From Aeromonas sobria (GTDB lineage: Bacteria; Pseudomonadota; Gammaproteobacteria; Enterobacterales; Aeromonadaceae): a stretch of 64,000 nucleotides of DNA. The notes beneath the pieces were generated by a model that saw nothing but the letters and a program-made list of their open reading frames with translations, was not told the DNA's origin and ran no database searches. This document shows, piece after piece, positions 8,772-16,709 of this stretch. The stretch is taken from assembly GCF_000820145.1 (NCBI RefSeq), contig NZ_CDBW01000045.1:124001-188000 (forward strand). The letters run 5' to 3'. Both the position numbers and the translations under genes were made by a program. How positions within the stretch are numbered: position 1 is the first letter of the stretch; every line of letters begins with the position of its first letter.

Positions 8772-9372
8772 CGCTGTTGTACTCGAAGCCGAGGCCATTT
8801 AGATAATCCGAGCTGGTTTGGAAGCGGTTGATTGAGTCGCGCAGGATATAGCGGCAGTTAAGATGCTTTTTGCCATTCGCATCAATCGCTCCTGTGGAGA
8901 CAACATCTGTTAAGTAATCCGCTTTACTATCAATCACCGCATCCAAGCTGACCGCTTCTACGCTGTAGTCGCTATCCATCATGTCTTCAAAGAGAAAGCG
9001 GCAGTCAGCTCCGCTGCTAACGGATATGTAATCGGACTGGCCTGTTATATACATTTCATCCAGTCCTTTTTGACCTTGGTCTTCATCAGAACCAACAGGC
9101 CAGCCATACATATTGATATCCATATTTTTCACGCCAAAACTGCTCAGATTGTAGAGCGCGATTGCTTGCCCCTGTACTTTAACCGCCCAGCCAGCATGAG
9201 CCAGCTGAACTGCGCTGGCAAAGCTGCCAGCGGTCGCCGAGACCGTGCTTTTCAGGGCATCATCCTTGATATTGATAAAGCGGGGCAGGGCGGTGACGGC
9301 CAGGATCCCCAGCACTATGATCACCAGCACCAGTTCAATCAGAGTAAAGCCGTTGTTTCTATTGTTCATCAT
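8740..9372 (-). CDS. Orphan type IV pilin (MSHA MshB-like)
   Basis: About 210 residues. The leader MMNNRNNG precedes FTLIELVLVIIVLGI, a classic type IVa prepilin site with Glu at +5. The following PRFINIKDDALKSTVSATAG segment resembles MSHA pilins MshA/MshB. A Cys pair (SSGADCRF, KKHLNCRY) probably forms the C-terminal D-loop. No other MSHA gene is nearby, so it is an orphan. Two adjacent ATGs (9372, 9369) could start it, and the ribosome site is weak. It is more AT-rich than its flanks, suggesting acquisition. Its start is only 41 bp from the divergent tatD-family gene. Confidence 0.82.
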   Translation of the reverse strand: MMNNRNNGFTLIELVLVIIVLGILAVTALPRFINIKDDALKSTVSATAGSFASAVQLAHAGWAVKVQGQAIALYNLSSFGVKNMDINMYGWPVGSDEDQGQKGLDEMYITGQSDYISVSSGADCRFLFEDMMDSDYSVEAVSLDAVIDSKADYLTDVVSTGAIDANGKKHLNCRYILRDSINRFQTSSDYLNGLGFEYNSVTGAVTRNSD

Positions 9373-9413
9373 GTTCAATGACCCATTAAATCCCGCAAAC
9401 AGGTTTGAGTGAT

Positions 9414-10187
9414 ATGCAGCTGATAGATACCCATTGCCATCTCGATTTTCCGGTTTTCGACCAGGACAGGGAGGCGTTGCTAGCCCGTTGCCGGGCATTA
9501 GGGGTGACGGAGTATATCATTCCTGCCATCGCAGAGGATAACTGGACTCGTGTGATGGCTCTGGCAGAGCAGCATGACGGCCTCTTTTATGGTCTGGGCG
9601 TTCATCCCTGGTATGCCGGTGAGCAGCGGGAAGGGGTGATGGAACGGTTGCGAACGCTGGTGATGAGCCAACCTGCCGGGCTGGTGGCCATTGGCGAGTG
9701 TGGGCTGGACCTGCGCTCTCACGTGCCGCAGGAGGGGCAGCTTGCGCTGTTTGAGGCTCAGATCCGGCTGGCCGCCGATGCCGGGTTACCCCTGATGATC
9801 CACTCGGTGCGTGCCAATGACACTGTGGCCAAGCTGTTGCGCCGCTTCAAGCCGCCACGTGGCGGGGTGATCCACGCCTTCAGCGGTTCGTTGCAGCAGG
9901 CGGAAGCCTTCTGGCAACTGGGCTTTCGACTCGGGGTGGGCGGGGTAATCAGTTTTGAGCGGGCGAACAAGACGCGAGAGGTATTTCGGGCTATGCCGCT
10001 CGAGGCTCTGGTGCTGGAAACCGATTCGCCCGATATGCCCTTACAAGGTGAGCAAGGCTCCCGGAATACCCCGGAAGCGCTGCCGAAAATAGCGGAAATA
10101 TTGATGACCTTGCGGGAGGAATCATCGGCAGATGTTGCCAAGGTGTTATTTGAAACTGCCCGGCATATTTTCCATCACGACCAATAG
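9414..10187 (+). CDS. yjjV: TatD-family metal-dependent hydrolase (YjjV-like)
   Basis: TIM-barrel metallohydrolase of the TatD DNase family, about 257 residues. Metal ligands are seen in DTHCHLD near the N-terminus, GECGLD, MIHSVRA, HAFSGS and ETDSPDMP. Length and the neighbouring nupC/deo genes match E. coli yjjV, which also lies next to deo. ATG 9414 is preferred to TTG 9405. The substrate is not established; the family acts on DNA 3' ends or small cyclic compounds. Confidence 0.85.
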   Translation: MQLIDTHCHLDFPVFDQDREALLARCRALGVTEYIIPAIAEDNWTRVMALAEQHDGLFYGLGVHPWYAGEQREGVMERLRTLVMSQPAGLVAIGECGLDLRSHVPQEGQLALFEAQIRLAADAGLPLMIHSVRANDTVAKLLRRFKPPRGGVIHAFSGSLQQAEAFWQLGFRLGVGGVISFERANKTREVFRAMPLEALVLETDSPDMPLQGEQGSRNTPEALPKIAEILMTLREESSADVAKVLFETARHIFHHDQ

Positions 10188-10264
10188 CCATGAAACAAAT
10201 TCGCAACACCTGATTTAGTTGTCAGGAAAAAAAATGAGCGTAAAAATCGTTTGCCGTCTAATTT

Positions 10265-10345
10265 TGTGACACTTGGACATTTTGATAACGATAAAATGTG
10301 ACCAGCATTCTATTTTATCGGGCATTAATTAGTATAATGCGCACC
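10265..10345 (+). promoter_or_regulatory. nupC promoter with two CRP-like half-sites
   Basis: A perfect -10 TATAAT lies at 10333-10338 with no good -35. TGTGA at 10297-10301 begins a 16-bp CRP-type window whose centre falls near -41, and a second TGTGA at 10265-10269 lies 32 bp further up. The second halves match TCACA poorly. The arrangement resembles CRP/CytR nucleoside promoters; this is inference. Confidence 0.5.
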
Positions 10346-10413
10346 CCTTGGTTAGTGGCTGTTGTTCACATTTCACTAACAAGCTAGGTGCTACATAAGA
10401 GGATAAGATAATA

Positions 10414-11688
10414 ATGAGTATAATCATGGGTCTGGTGGGGATGGTCACCCTCATCCTTATCGCGGTACTGTTCTCCAGCAATCGCAAAGCAATCAACCTG
10501 CGCACAGTGGCAGGCGCCTTTGCGCTGCAAGCCGGTCTCGGTGCGTTTGTACTGTATGTTCCAGTTGGCCGCGATATTCTGGTTACCGTCTCTAATGGCG
10601 TCTCCAGCGTGCTGACTTTTAGTAAATTCGGTATCGACTTCCTGTTTGGTGGTCTGGTCAGCGACAAGATGTTTGAAGTGTTCGGTGGCGGTGGTTTTAT
10701 CTTTGCCTTCCGTGTCCTGCCCGTCATCATCTTCTTCTCTTCGCTGATCGCTGTGCTCTATTACCTGGGCATCATGCAAGTGGTCATCAAGTTGCTGGGT
10801 GGTTCACTGCAGAAGGTACTGGGCACCTCCCGTACCGAATCTCTCTCTGCAACTGCCAACATCTTCGTCGGTCAGACTGAAGCCCCGCTGGTGGTTCGTC
10901 CTTATATCGCCAAGATGACTGACTCCGAGCTGTTCGCTGTCATGTGTGGTGGTCTGGCTTCTGTCGCCGGTGCGGTATTGGTTGGTTACGCCGCCATGGG
11001 CGTCAAGATGGAGTACCTGATTGCAGCCTCCTTCATGGCCGCTCCGGGTGGTCTGCTGTTCGCCAAGTTGCTGGTTCCCGAGACCGAGACCCCGAACTAT
11101 GACGACGACTCAGTCAACGCCGAGCTGGATGACAAGCCTGCCAACGTGATCGACGCGGCTGCTGCGGGTGCTTCTGCCGGTATGCAACTGGCCCTGAACG
11201 TTGGCGCAATGCTGCTGGCTTTCATCGGCCTGATCGCCATGGTCAACGGTATTTTCTCCGGTGTCGGTGGCTGGTTTGGTATGCCAGAGCTGTCTCTGGA
11301 ACTGCTGCTGGGCTGGTTCTTCGCCCCGCTGGCCTTCCTGATCGGTGTGCCTTGGCACGAAGCGGTCGTGGCTGGTTCCTTCATCGGTCAGAAAGTGGTG
11401 GTTAACGAGTTCGTGGCTTACCTGAACTTTGCTCCATACCTGAAAGATGAATTGCTGATCAATGGCGCGGCCATGTCTGACCACACCAAAGCGATCATCT
11501 CCTTTGCTCTGTGTGGTTTTGCCAACCTCTCCTCTGTTGCCATCCTGCTGGGTGGTCTGGGGTCCATGGCACCGAATCGCCGTGGCACCATCGCCCGTTT
11601 CGGTCTGAAAGCCGTATTGGCTGGCTCTTTGTCCAACCTGATGTCTGCCACTATCGCAGGCTTCTTCCTGGCACTGTCTGCCATGTAA
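10414..11688 (+). CDS. nupC: Concentrative nucleoside transporter NupC
   Basis: Inner-membrane nucleoside/cation symporter of the CNT family, 424 residues with many hydrophobic helices. Family motifs seen include GQTEAP, which binds the nucleoside in the first half, and GVPWHEAVVAG and NEFVAY in the second. The two re-entrant hairpin regions are intact. It lies upstream of deoCABD, supplying nucleosides for that pathway. The upstream region of about 225 bp carries CRP-like sequences, consistent with catabolite control. Confidence 0.95.
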   Translation: MSIIMGLVGMVTLILIAVLFSSNRKAINLRTVAGAFALQAGLGAFVLYVPVGRDILVTVSNGVSSVLTFSKFGIDFLFGGLVSDKMFEVFGGGGFIFAFRVLPVIIFFSSLIAVLYYLGIMQVVIKLLGGSLQKVLGTSRTESLSATANIFVGQTEAPLVVRPYIAKMTDSELFAVMCGGLASVAGAVLVGYAAMGVKMEYLIAASFMAAPGGLLFAKLLVPETETPNYDDDSVNAELDDKPANVIDAAAAGASAGMQLALNVGAMLLAFIGLIAMVNGIFSGVGGWFGMPELSLELLLGWFFAPLAFLIGVPWHEAVVAGSFIGQKVVVNEFVAYLNFAPYLKDELLINGAAMSDHTKAIISFALCGFANLSSVAILLGGLGSMAPNRRGTIARFGLKAVLAGSLSNLMSATIAGFFLALSAM

Positions 11689-11714
11689 TAGCTGTCTGAC
11701 CTGACAGACTATAA

Positions 11715-11750
11715 ACACCAACGCCACGGCATTTGCCGTGGCGTTGGTGT
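11715..11750 (+). terminator. Hairpin after nupC
   Basis: Perfect 16-bp stem (11715-11730 with 11735-11750) and a 4-base ATTT loop. There is no T run on the + strand, so termination may be inefficient or Rho-assisted. Confidence 0.65.
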
Positions 11751-11814
11751 ATGGGGCGGTGACAACCGTTTTCCTATCTAAACTGATAATAAAATGAGTC
11801 GGGTCGGAGGTTAT

Positions 11815-11985
11815 ATGAATGAAGTATTACTGGCGATTGTGGCTGGCTTTATTGTCGGTTTGTTGTTTTCTTTCCTCAAATTACCGATCCCGGCACCACC
11901 CGTGTTATCGGGAGTGATGGGGATCATCGGTGTCTATCTGGGGGGGCTTGCTTACTCCTGGATCCTGACCCGCTTCTTTTCATAA
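11815..11985 (+). CDS. XapX-domain small membrane protein
   Basis: A 56-residue protein with two hydrophobic segments around a P-rich turn (KLPIPAPPVLSG), the pattern of XapX (DUF1427) proteins found near nucleoside and purine genes. ATG 11815 with GGAGG just upstream is preferred to ATG 11794, which has no ribosome site. The role is unknown; association with nucleoside transport follows from its position between nupC and deoC. Confidence 0.8.
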   Translation: MNEVLLAIVAGFIVGLLFSFLKLPIPAPPVLSGVMGIIGVYLGGLAYSWILTRFFS

Positions 11986-12408
11986 GGTTTTTTAGTCCCT
12001 GATTTGCCAGATGTGAGGTACCTCTGAAATTGGTAAATCCGGCTTGCAAACAGGGGGTATCTCGGCTGAAATAGGCGTTGCCAGCAGGGTGCTGGCAATG
12101 ACTAATACTCGATGCAATCGGGTGTTGGCGGTCAAATGGAATTGATTGGGAAGTCGGGTCAGATGTTGTCGGCCTTTCTCAAGTCTTCATGGAACCAAGT
12201 CCGCACTTTTGTAAGAAAGTGACAGGGCTCTTGCCTTATTTACAGTCGCAGTGCCTGCGGGATGCTTTGAATAGCATCCGGATAGTGCCGGTGCCTTCGC
12301 ACTGTAATTCCATTCCCGTATAGCTGGGGATTACTGCCTGTGCATCCATCACTGGATGGCTTGGCGGTGGCCGGTTATCTGGATTAAATCGAGACTTTGG
12401 AGAATAGA
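11986..12408 (+). promoter_or_regulatory. Long deoC upstream region with CRP-like site and hairpins
   Basis: No gene is credible in these 423 bp. TGTGA-N6-TCTGA at 12012-12027 matches 8 of 10 CRP consensus positions. About 60 bp downstream of its centre would be the start site of a possible promoter TTGCAA (12044-12049), 17 bp, TGAAAT (12067-12072). That leaves a leader of about 330 nt with stems at 12078-12098 (9 bp), 12260-12279 (7 bp) and 12343-12358 (6 bp). The roles are inferred. Confidence 0.45.
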
Positions 12409-13182
12409 ATGACTGATCTGAATGTGGCCGCTCAGCGCGCCCTGAACCTGATGGACCTGACCACCCTGAACGATGACGACACCGATCAGAAAGTGATCGA
12501 CCTGTGCCGCAAGGCCAAGTCACCGGCTGGCCTGACTGCCGCTGTTTGCATCTACCCCCGTTTTATTCCTATCGCTCGCAAGACCCTGCGTGACATCGGC
12601 GCTGCCGACGTGCGCATTGCGACCGTGACCAACTTCCCCCACGGCAACGACGACATCGAGATCGCCGTGGCCGAAACCCGTGCTGCCGTCGCCTACGGTG
12701 CCGACGAAGTGGACGTGGTCTTCCCGTACCGTGCCTTCATGGCAGGCAATGAACAGATCGGTTTTGATCTGGTCAAAGCGTGTAAGGAAGCCTGTGGCGC
12801 CAAGGTGCTGCTGAAAGTGATCATCGAGACTGGCGAACTGAAAGAAGAGGCGCTGATCCGTCGCGCTTCCGAGATCTGTATCGATGCCGGTGCCGACTTC
12901 ATCAAGACCTCCACTGGCAAGGTGCCGGTCAATGCGACCCCGGAAGCGGCCCGCATCATGATGGAAGTGATCAAGGCCAAGAATCCGAAAGTCGGCTTCA
13001 AGCCTGCTGGTGGCGTGAAAGACGCAGCCGTTGCCGGTCAGTACCTGGCCATGGCCGAAGAGATCCTCGGCAACGACTGGGTATCCGCCCGCACCTTCCG
13101 CTTTGGCGCGTCCAGCCTGCTCGCCAGCTTGCTGGCAACACTGGGGCACGGCGACAAGCCGGCCAACACCAGCGGTTACTAA
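12409..13182 (+). CDS. deoC: Deoxyribose-phosphate aldolase
   Basis: Splits 2-deoxyribose-5-phosphate to acetaldehyde and glyceraldehyde-3-phosphate. It has 257 residues and is very close to the E. coli form. The Schiff-base lysine is K166 in FIKTSTGK, helped by D102 (DEVDVVFPYR) and the lysine in VGFKPAGG. ATG 12409 has GGAG 6 bases upstream; the in-frame TTG at 12397 is not used. It is the first gene of deoCABD. Confidence 0.97.
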   Translation: MTDLNVAAQRALNLMDLTTLNDDDTDQKVIDLCRKAKSPAGLTAAVCIYPRFIPIARKTLRDIGAADVRIATVTNFPHGNDDIEIAVAETRAAVAYGADEVDVVFPYRAFMAGNEQIGFDLVKACKEACGAKVLLKVIIETGELKEEALIRRASEICIDAGADFIKTSTGKVPVNATPEAARIMMEVIKAKNPKVGFKPAGGVKDAAVAGQYLAMAEEILGNDWVSARTFRFGASSLLASLLATLGHGDKPANTSGY

Positions 13183-13192
13183 TAAGTTGATG

Positions 13193-13217
13193 ACAGGGCG
13201 GGGGATTCCCGCCCTGT
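13193..13217 (+). terminator. Hairpin between deoC and deoA
   Basis: A 10-bp stem ACAGGGCGGG / CCCGCCCTGT with a 5-base loop and no T run. It may attenuate transcription or stabilise the upstream message rather than end it. Confidence 0.5.
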
Positions 13218-13291
13218 TAAGCCCCCACCATGAGGTGCGCGGGCAAGGATTCAGGCTTGTTTGACGCCAGCAATGGCGGAGGGAATGAAAG

Positions 13292-14623
13292 ATGTTTTTG
13301 CCTCAAGAAATTATTCGCAAGAAGCGCAACGGTGAAGCGCTCAGTACCCAAGAAATTCAATTCTTCATTCAGGGCATTACCAATAACACCATCGGCGAGG
13401 GGCAGATTGCCGCGCTGGCGATGGCGGTCTACTTCAAAGACATGACCATGGATGAGCGGGTTGCCCTGACCTGCGCCATGCGTGACTCCGGTATGGTACT
13501 GAATTGGGACCACCTCAATCTGGGTGGCCCGATTGTCGACAAACACTCCACCGGCGGCGTCGGTGATGTGGTTTCCCTGATGCTTGGCCCTATGGTCGCT
13601 GCTTGTGGCGGTTTCGTGCCGATGATCTCCGGCCGTGGTCTGGGCCACACCGGCGGTACCCTGGACAAGCTGGATGCCATTCCCGGCTACCAGACCTCGG
13701 TCGACAACGATCGTTTCCTGAAAGTGGTGGAAGAGGCGGGTGTCGCCATCATCGGTCAGACCGGCGATCTTGCCCCCGCTGACAAGCGTATCTATGCAGT
13801 ACGTGACATCACCGCCACCGTCGAATCCATCGCGATGATCACCGGCTCCATCCTCTCCAAGAAGCTCGCCTCCGGGCTCGAAGCGCTGGTGATGGATGTG
13901 AAAGTGGGCTCCGGCGCCTTTATGCCGACCTTCGAAGCCTCCGAAGAGCTGGCCAAGAGCATTGTGGCCGTGGCCAACGGTGCCGGTTGCCGCACCTCTG
14001 CGCTGCTGACCGACATGAACCAGGTGCTGGCCTCCAGCGCCGGTAACGGGGTCGAAGTACGCGAAGCGGTGCGTTACCTGACCGGTGAATACCGCAACCC
14101 GCGCATTCACGAAGTCACCATGAGCCTGAGTGCCGAGATGCTGATCTCCGCCGGTCTGGCCAGCGATGACGGCGATGCCCGTCGCAAGCTGCAGGCGGTG
14201 CTGGATAATGGCAAGGCTGCCGAGATCTTCGGCCGCATGGTGACCGGCCTCGGTGGCCCAGCCGATTTCATGGAGCGTTATGATGCTTACCTGCCAAAAG
14301 CAGCCATCGTGCGCCCGGTCTTCGCGGCCAACAGCGGTTTCGTGACCGCCATGGATACCCGCGAACTGGGTCTGGCCGTGGTGGCGATGGGCGGTGGTCG
14401 CCGCGCTGCCGGTGACAAACTGGATTATGCGGTCGGTCTGACCGACTTTATCCGCTTGGGTCAAAGCGTCGATGCTGACAAGCCGATCGCGCTGATCCAC
14501 GCTCAGACTGAAGAGCAATATGCTCAGGCTGCCAGCATGGTGCAGGCGGCTGTCCGAATTGGTGGCGAGCGACCACAGGCACTGCCTGAAGTGTACCGTC
14601 GCATCACCCTGGCTGATTTGTAA
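13292..14623 (+). CDS. deoA: Thymidine phosphorylase
   Basis: Phosphorolysis of thymidine and deoxyuridine to base and 2-deoxyribose-1-phosphate. It has 443 residues. The KHSTGGVGD phosphate-binding loop and SGRGLGHTGGTLDKL signature are present, and the helical N-terminal domain is complete. It acts as a cytoplasmic dimer. Second gene of the deo operon, 109 bp after deoC and 14 bp before deoB. Confidence 0.97.
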   Translation: MFLPQEIIRKKRNGEALSTQEIQFFIQGITNNTIGEGQIAALAMAVYFKDMTMDERVALTCAMRDSGMVLNWDHLNLGGPIVDKHSTGGVGDVVSLMLGPMVAACGGFVPMISGRGLGHTGGTLDKLDAIPGYQTSVDNDRFLKVVEEAGVAIIGQTGDLAPADKRIYAVRDITATVESIAMITGSILSKKLASGLEALVMDVKVGSGAFMPTFEASEELAKSIVAVANGAGCRTSALLTDMNQVLASSAGNGVEVREAVRYLTGEYRNPRIHEVTMSLSAEMLISAGLASDDGDARRKLQAVLDNGKAAEIFGRMVTGLGGPADFMERYDAYLPKAAIVRPVFAANSGFVTAMDTRELGLAVVAMGGGRRAAGDKLDYAVGLTDFIRLGQSVDADKPIALIHAQTEEQYAQAASMVQAAVRIGGERPQALPEVYRRITLADL

Positions 14624-14637
14624 CAAGGGGAAGACCC

Positions 14638-15846
14638 ATGAAACGTACCTTTATTCTGATGATGGACTCTTTCGGTATTGGCGCTGCTGCCGACGCCGAA
14701 CAGTTCGGAGATGTGGGCGCCAACACCCTTGGTCATATCGCCAAGGCGTGTGCAGCCGGTGAGCTTGAAGGCCGTGGTGCCCTCAAGCTGCCCAACCTCA
14801 ACAAGCTGGGTCTCGGCCATGCAGGGGAGCAGGCTTCCGGCTACTTCCCGGCAGGTCTGGACAAAGATATCGAGGTGGTCGGAGCCTACGGTTTTGCTCA
14901 GGAGCTCTCCTCCGGCAAGGACACCCCGTCCGGCCACTGGGAGATCGCCGGAGTGCCCGTGCTGTTCGAGTGGGGCTATTTCAAGGATCACACCAACAGC
15001 TTCCCGCAGGAGCTGCTGGACGCCATCGTCGAGAAGGCGGGTCTGTCCGGATATCTGGGCAACTGCCACGCCTCCGGCACCCAGGTGCTGGACGATCTGG
15101 GCGAAGAGCATATGCGTACCGGCAAGCCGATCCTCTACACCTCTGCCGACTCTGTGTTCCAGATTGCCTGCCACGAAGAGACCTATGGTCTCGAGAAGCT
15201 CTATGAGTTGTGCCACATAGTGCGCGAGCTGCTGGAGCCCTACAACATTGGCCGCGTCATCGCGCGTCCGTTCGTCGGCAGCGGCAAGGGCAACTTCAAG
15301 CGTACCGGCAATCGTCACGACTACTCCGTGCTGCCGCCAGCACCGACCGTGCTCGACTATATGAAAGAGGCGGGTGGTCAGGTGGTCTCCATCGGCAAGA
15401 TCGCCGACATCTACGCCAATCAAGGTATTACCAAGCAGGTGAAGGGTACAGGTCTGGTTGAGCTGTGGGATCGTACTCTGGAAGAGGTGAACGCGGCCGG
15501 TGACAACACCATCGTCTTCACCAACTTCGTCGACTTTGACTCCTCCTACGGTCACCGTCGTGACGTGAAGGGCTACGCCGATGCACTGGAGTATTTCGAC
15601 GCCCGCCTGCCGGAGCTGTTCGATCTGCTGCAAGATGGTGACGTGGTGGTGTTGACTGCCGACCACGGCTGTGACCCGACCTGGGGTGGTACTGACCACA
15701 CCCGTGAATACATTCCGGTGCTGTTCTTTGGCAAGCCGGTCAAGGCTGGCTCTGTCGGTCGTCGCGAAACCTTTGCCGATATCGGTCAGAGCATCGCGGC
15801 GTACCACGGTCTGCCCAAGTTGCAGTACGGTACCAGCTTCCTGTAA
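14638..15846 (+). CDS. deoB: Phosphopentomutase
   Basis: Interconverts (deoxy)ribose-1-phosphate and -5-phosphate, linking the phosphorylases to deoC. It is a 402-residue member of the alkaline phosphatase superfamily. It carries metal ligands in MMDSFGIG near the N-terminus and TADHGCDPTW and GTDHTREYIP near the C-terminus. GKDTPSGHWE surrounds the active-site threonine. A GGGGAAG ribosome site precedes the ATG. Confidence 0.97.
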   Translation: MKRTFILMMDSFGIGAAADAEQFGDVGANTLGHIAKACAAGELEGRGALKLPNLNKLGLGHAGEQASGYFPAGLDKDIEVVGAYGFAQELSSGKDTPSGHWEIAGVPVLFEWGYFKDHTNSFPQELLDAIVEKAGLSGYLGNCHASGTQVLDDLGEEHMRTGKPILYTSADSVFQIACHEETYGLEKLYELCHIVRELLEPYNIGRVIARPFVGSGKGNFKRTGNRHDYSVLPPAPTVLDYMKEAGGQVVSIGKIADIYANQGITKQVKGTGLVELWDRTLEEVNAAGDNTIVFTNFVDFDSSYGHRRDVKGYADALEYFDARLPELFDLLQDGDVVVLTADHGCDPTWGGTDHTREYIPVLFFGKPVKAGSVGRRETFADIGQSIAAYHGLPKLQYGTSFL

Positions 15847-15853
15847 TTTACCC

Positions 15854-15875
15854 GCCCGCCACTTCGGCGGCGGGC
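15854..15875 (+). terminator. Hairpin between deoB and deoD
   Basis: A 7-bp GC stem GCCCGCC / GGCGGGC followed by AATTT. Too weak a T run to be a firm terminator; it may tune deoD expression. Confidence 0.4.
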
Positions 15876-15921
15876 AATTTATAAAACAATAAAACTCAAC
15901 CTGTGTGAAGGAATCAAGAGA

Positions 15922-16638
15922 ATGGCAACTCCTCATATCAATGCGAAAGATGGCGCCTTTGCTGATACCGTACTGATGCCGGGCGACCCCCTGCGCGCCA
16001 AGTACATCGCGGAAACTTTCCTGGAGAACGTTGAGCAGGTGTGCGATGTGCGCAGCATGCTCGGCTTTACCGGCACCTACAAAGGTCGTCGTATCTCCGT
16101 GATGGGCCACGGCATGGGTATCCCTTCCTGCTCCATCTACACCAAAGAGCTGATCACCGATTACGGTGTGAAGACCCTGATCCGCGTAGGCTCCTGCGGT
16201 GCTGTGCGTGAAGACGTAAAACTGCGTGACGTAGTGATCGGTATGGGTGCCTGCACCGATTCCAAAGTAAACCGTCTGCGTTTCAAGGACCATGACTTCG
16301 CCGCTATCGCTGACTTTGATCTGGTCGCCAATGCGGTACAGGCTGCCAAGAACAAGGGTACCCCGGTGCGCGTGGGTAACCTCTTCTCCGCAGACCTGTT
16401 CTACACCCCGGATCCTTCCATGTTCGACGTGATGGAAAAATACGGCATTCTGGGTGTCGAGATGGAAGCTGCCGGTATCTACGGTGTGGCTGCAGAGTAC
16501 GGTGCCAAGGCACTGACCATCTGTACCGTTTCCGACCATATCCGTACCGGTGAGCAGACCACCTCCGAAGAGCGTCAGCTGACCTTCAACGACATGATCG
16601 AAATCGCACTGGACTCAGTGCTGCTGGGCGATAAGTAA
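15922..16638 (+). CDS. deoD: Purine-nucleoside phosphorylase DeoD
   Basis: Hexameric phosphorylase that splits purine (deoxy)nucleosides to base and pentose-1-phosphate. It has 238 residues. Typical motifs are MPGDPLRAKYIAE, GHGMGIPSCSIYTKEL, RVGSCGA and EMEAAGIYG, plus SDH with the catalytic Asp near the C-terminus. It is the last gene of the deo operon; a strong terminator follows. Confidence 0.97.
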   Translation: MATPHINAKDGAFADTVLMPGDPLRAKYIAETFLENVEQVCDVRSMLGFTGTYKGRRISVMGHGMGIPSCSIYTKELITDYGVKTLIRVGSCGAVREDVKLRDVVIGMGACTDSKVNRLRFKDHDFAAIADFDLVANAVQAAKNKGTPVRVGNLFSADLFYTPDPSMFDVMEKYGILGVEMEAAGIYGVAAEYGAKALTICTVSDHIRTGEQTTSEERQLTFNDMIEIALDSVLLGDK

Positions 16639-16660
16639 TCCTCCGGTAGTTGAATGAAAG

Positions 16661-16684
16661 CGGCGGCCTTCGGGCCGCCGTTTT
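16661..16684 (+). terminator. Terminator of the deo operon
   Basis: CGGCGGCC-TTCG-GGCCGCCG, an 8-bp GC stem with a UUCG-type tetraloop and then TTTT. Confidence 0.88.
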
Positions 16685-16709
16685 GCATTTCTGAGCCAGG
16701 AAGCAGGGG

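Noticed and set aside
12236..12523. A 95-codon minus-strand frame in the deoC leader
   Set aside because: No ribosome site or domain, and it overlaps the start of deoC.
14524..16539. A 671-codon open frame antisense to deoB and deoD
   Set aside because: It crosses two clear genes and shows no domain; a GC-driven shadow.
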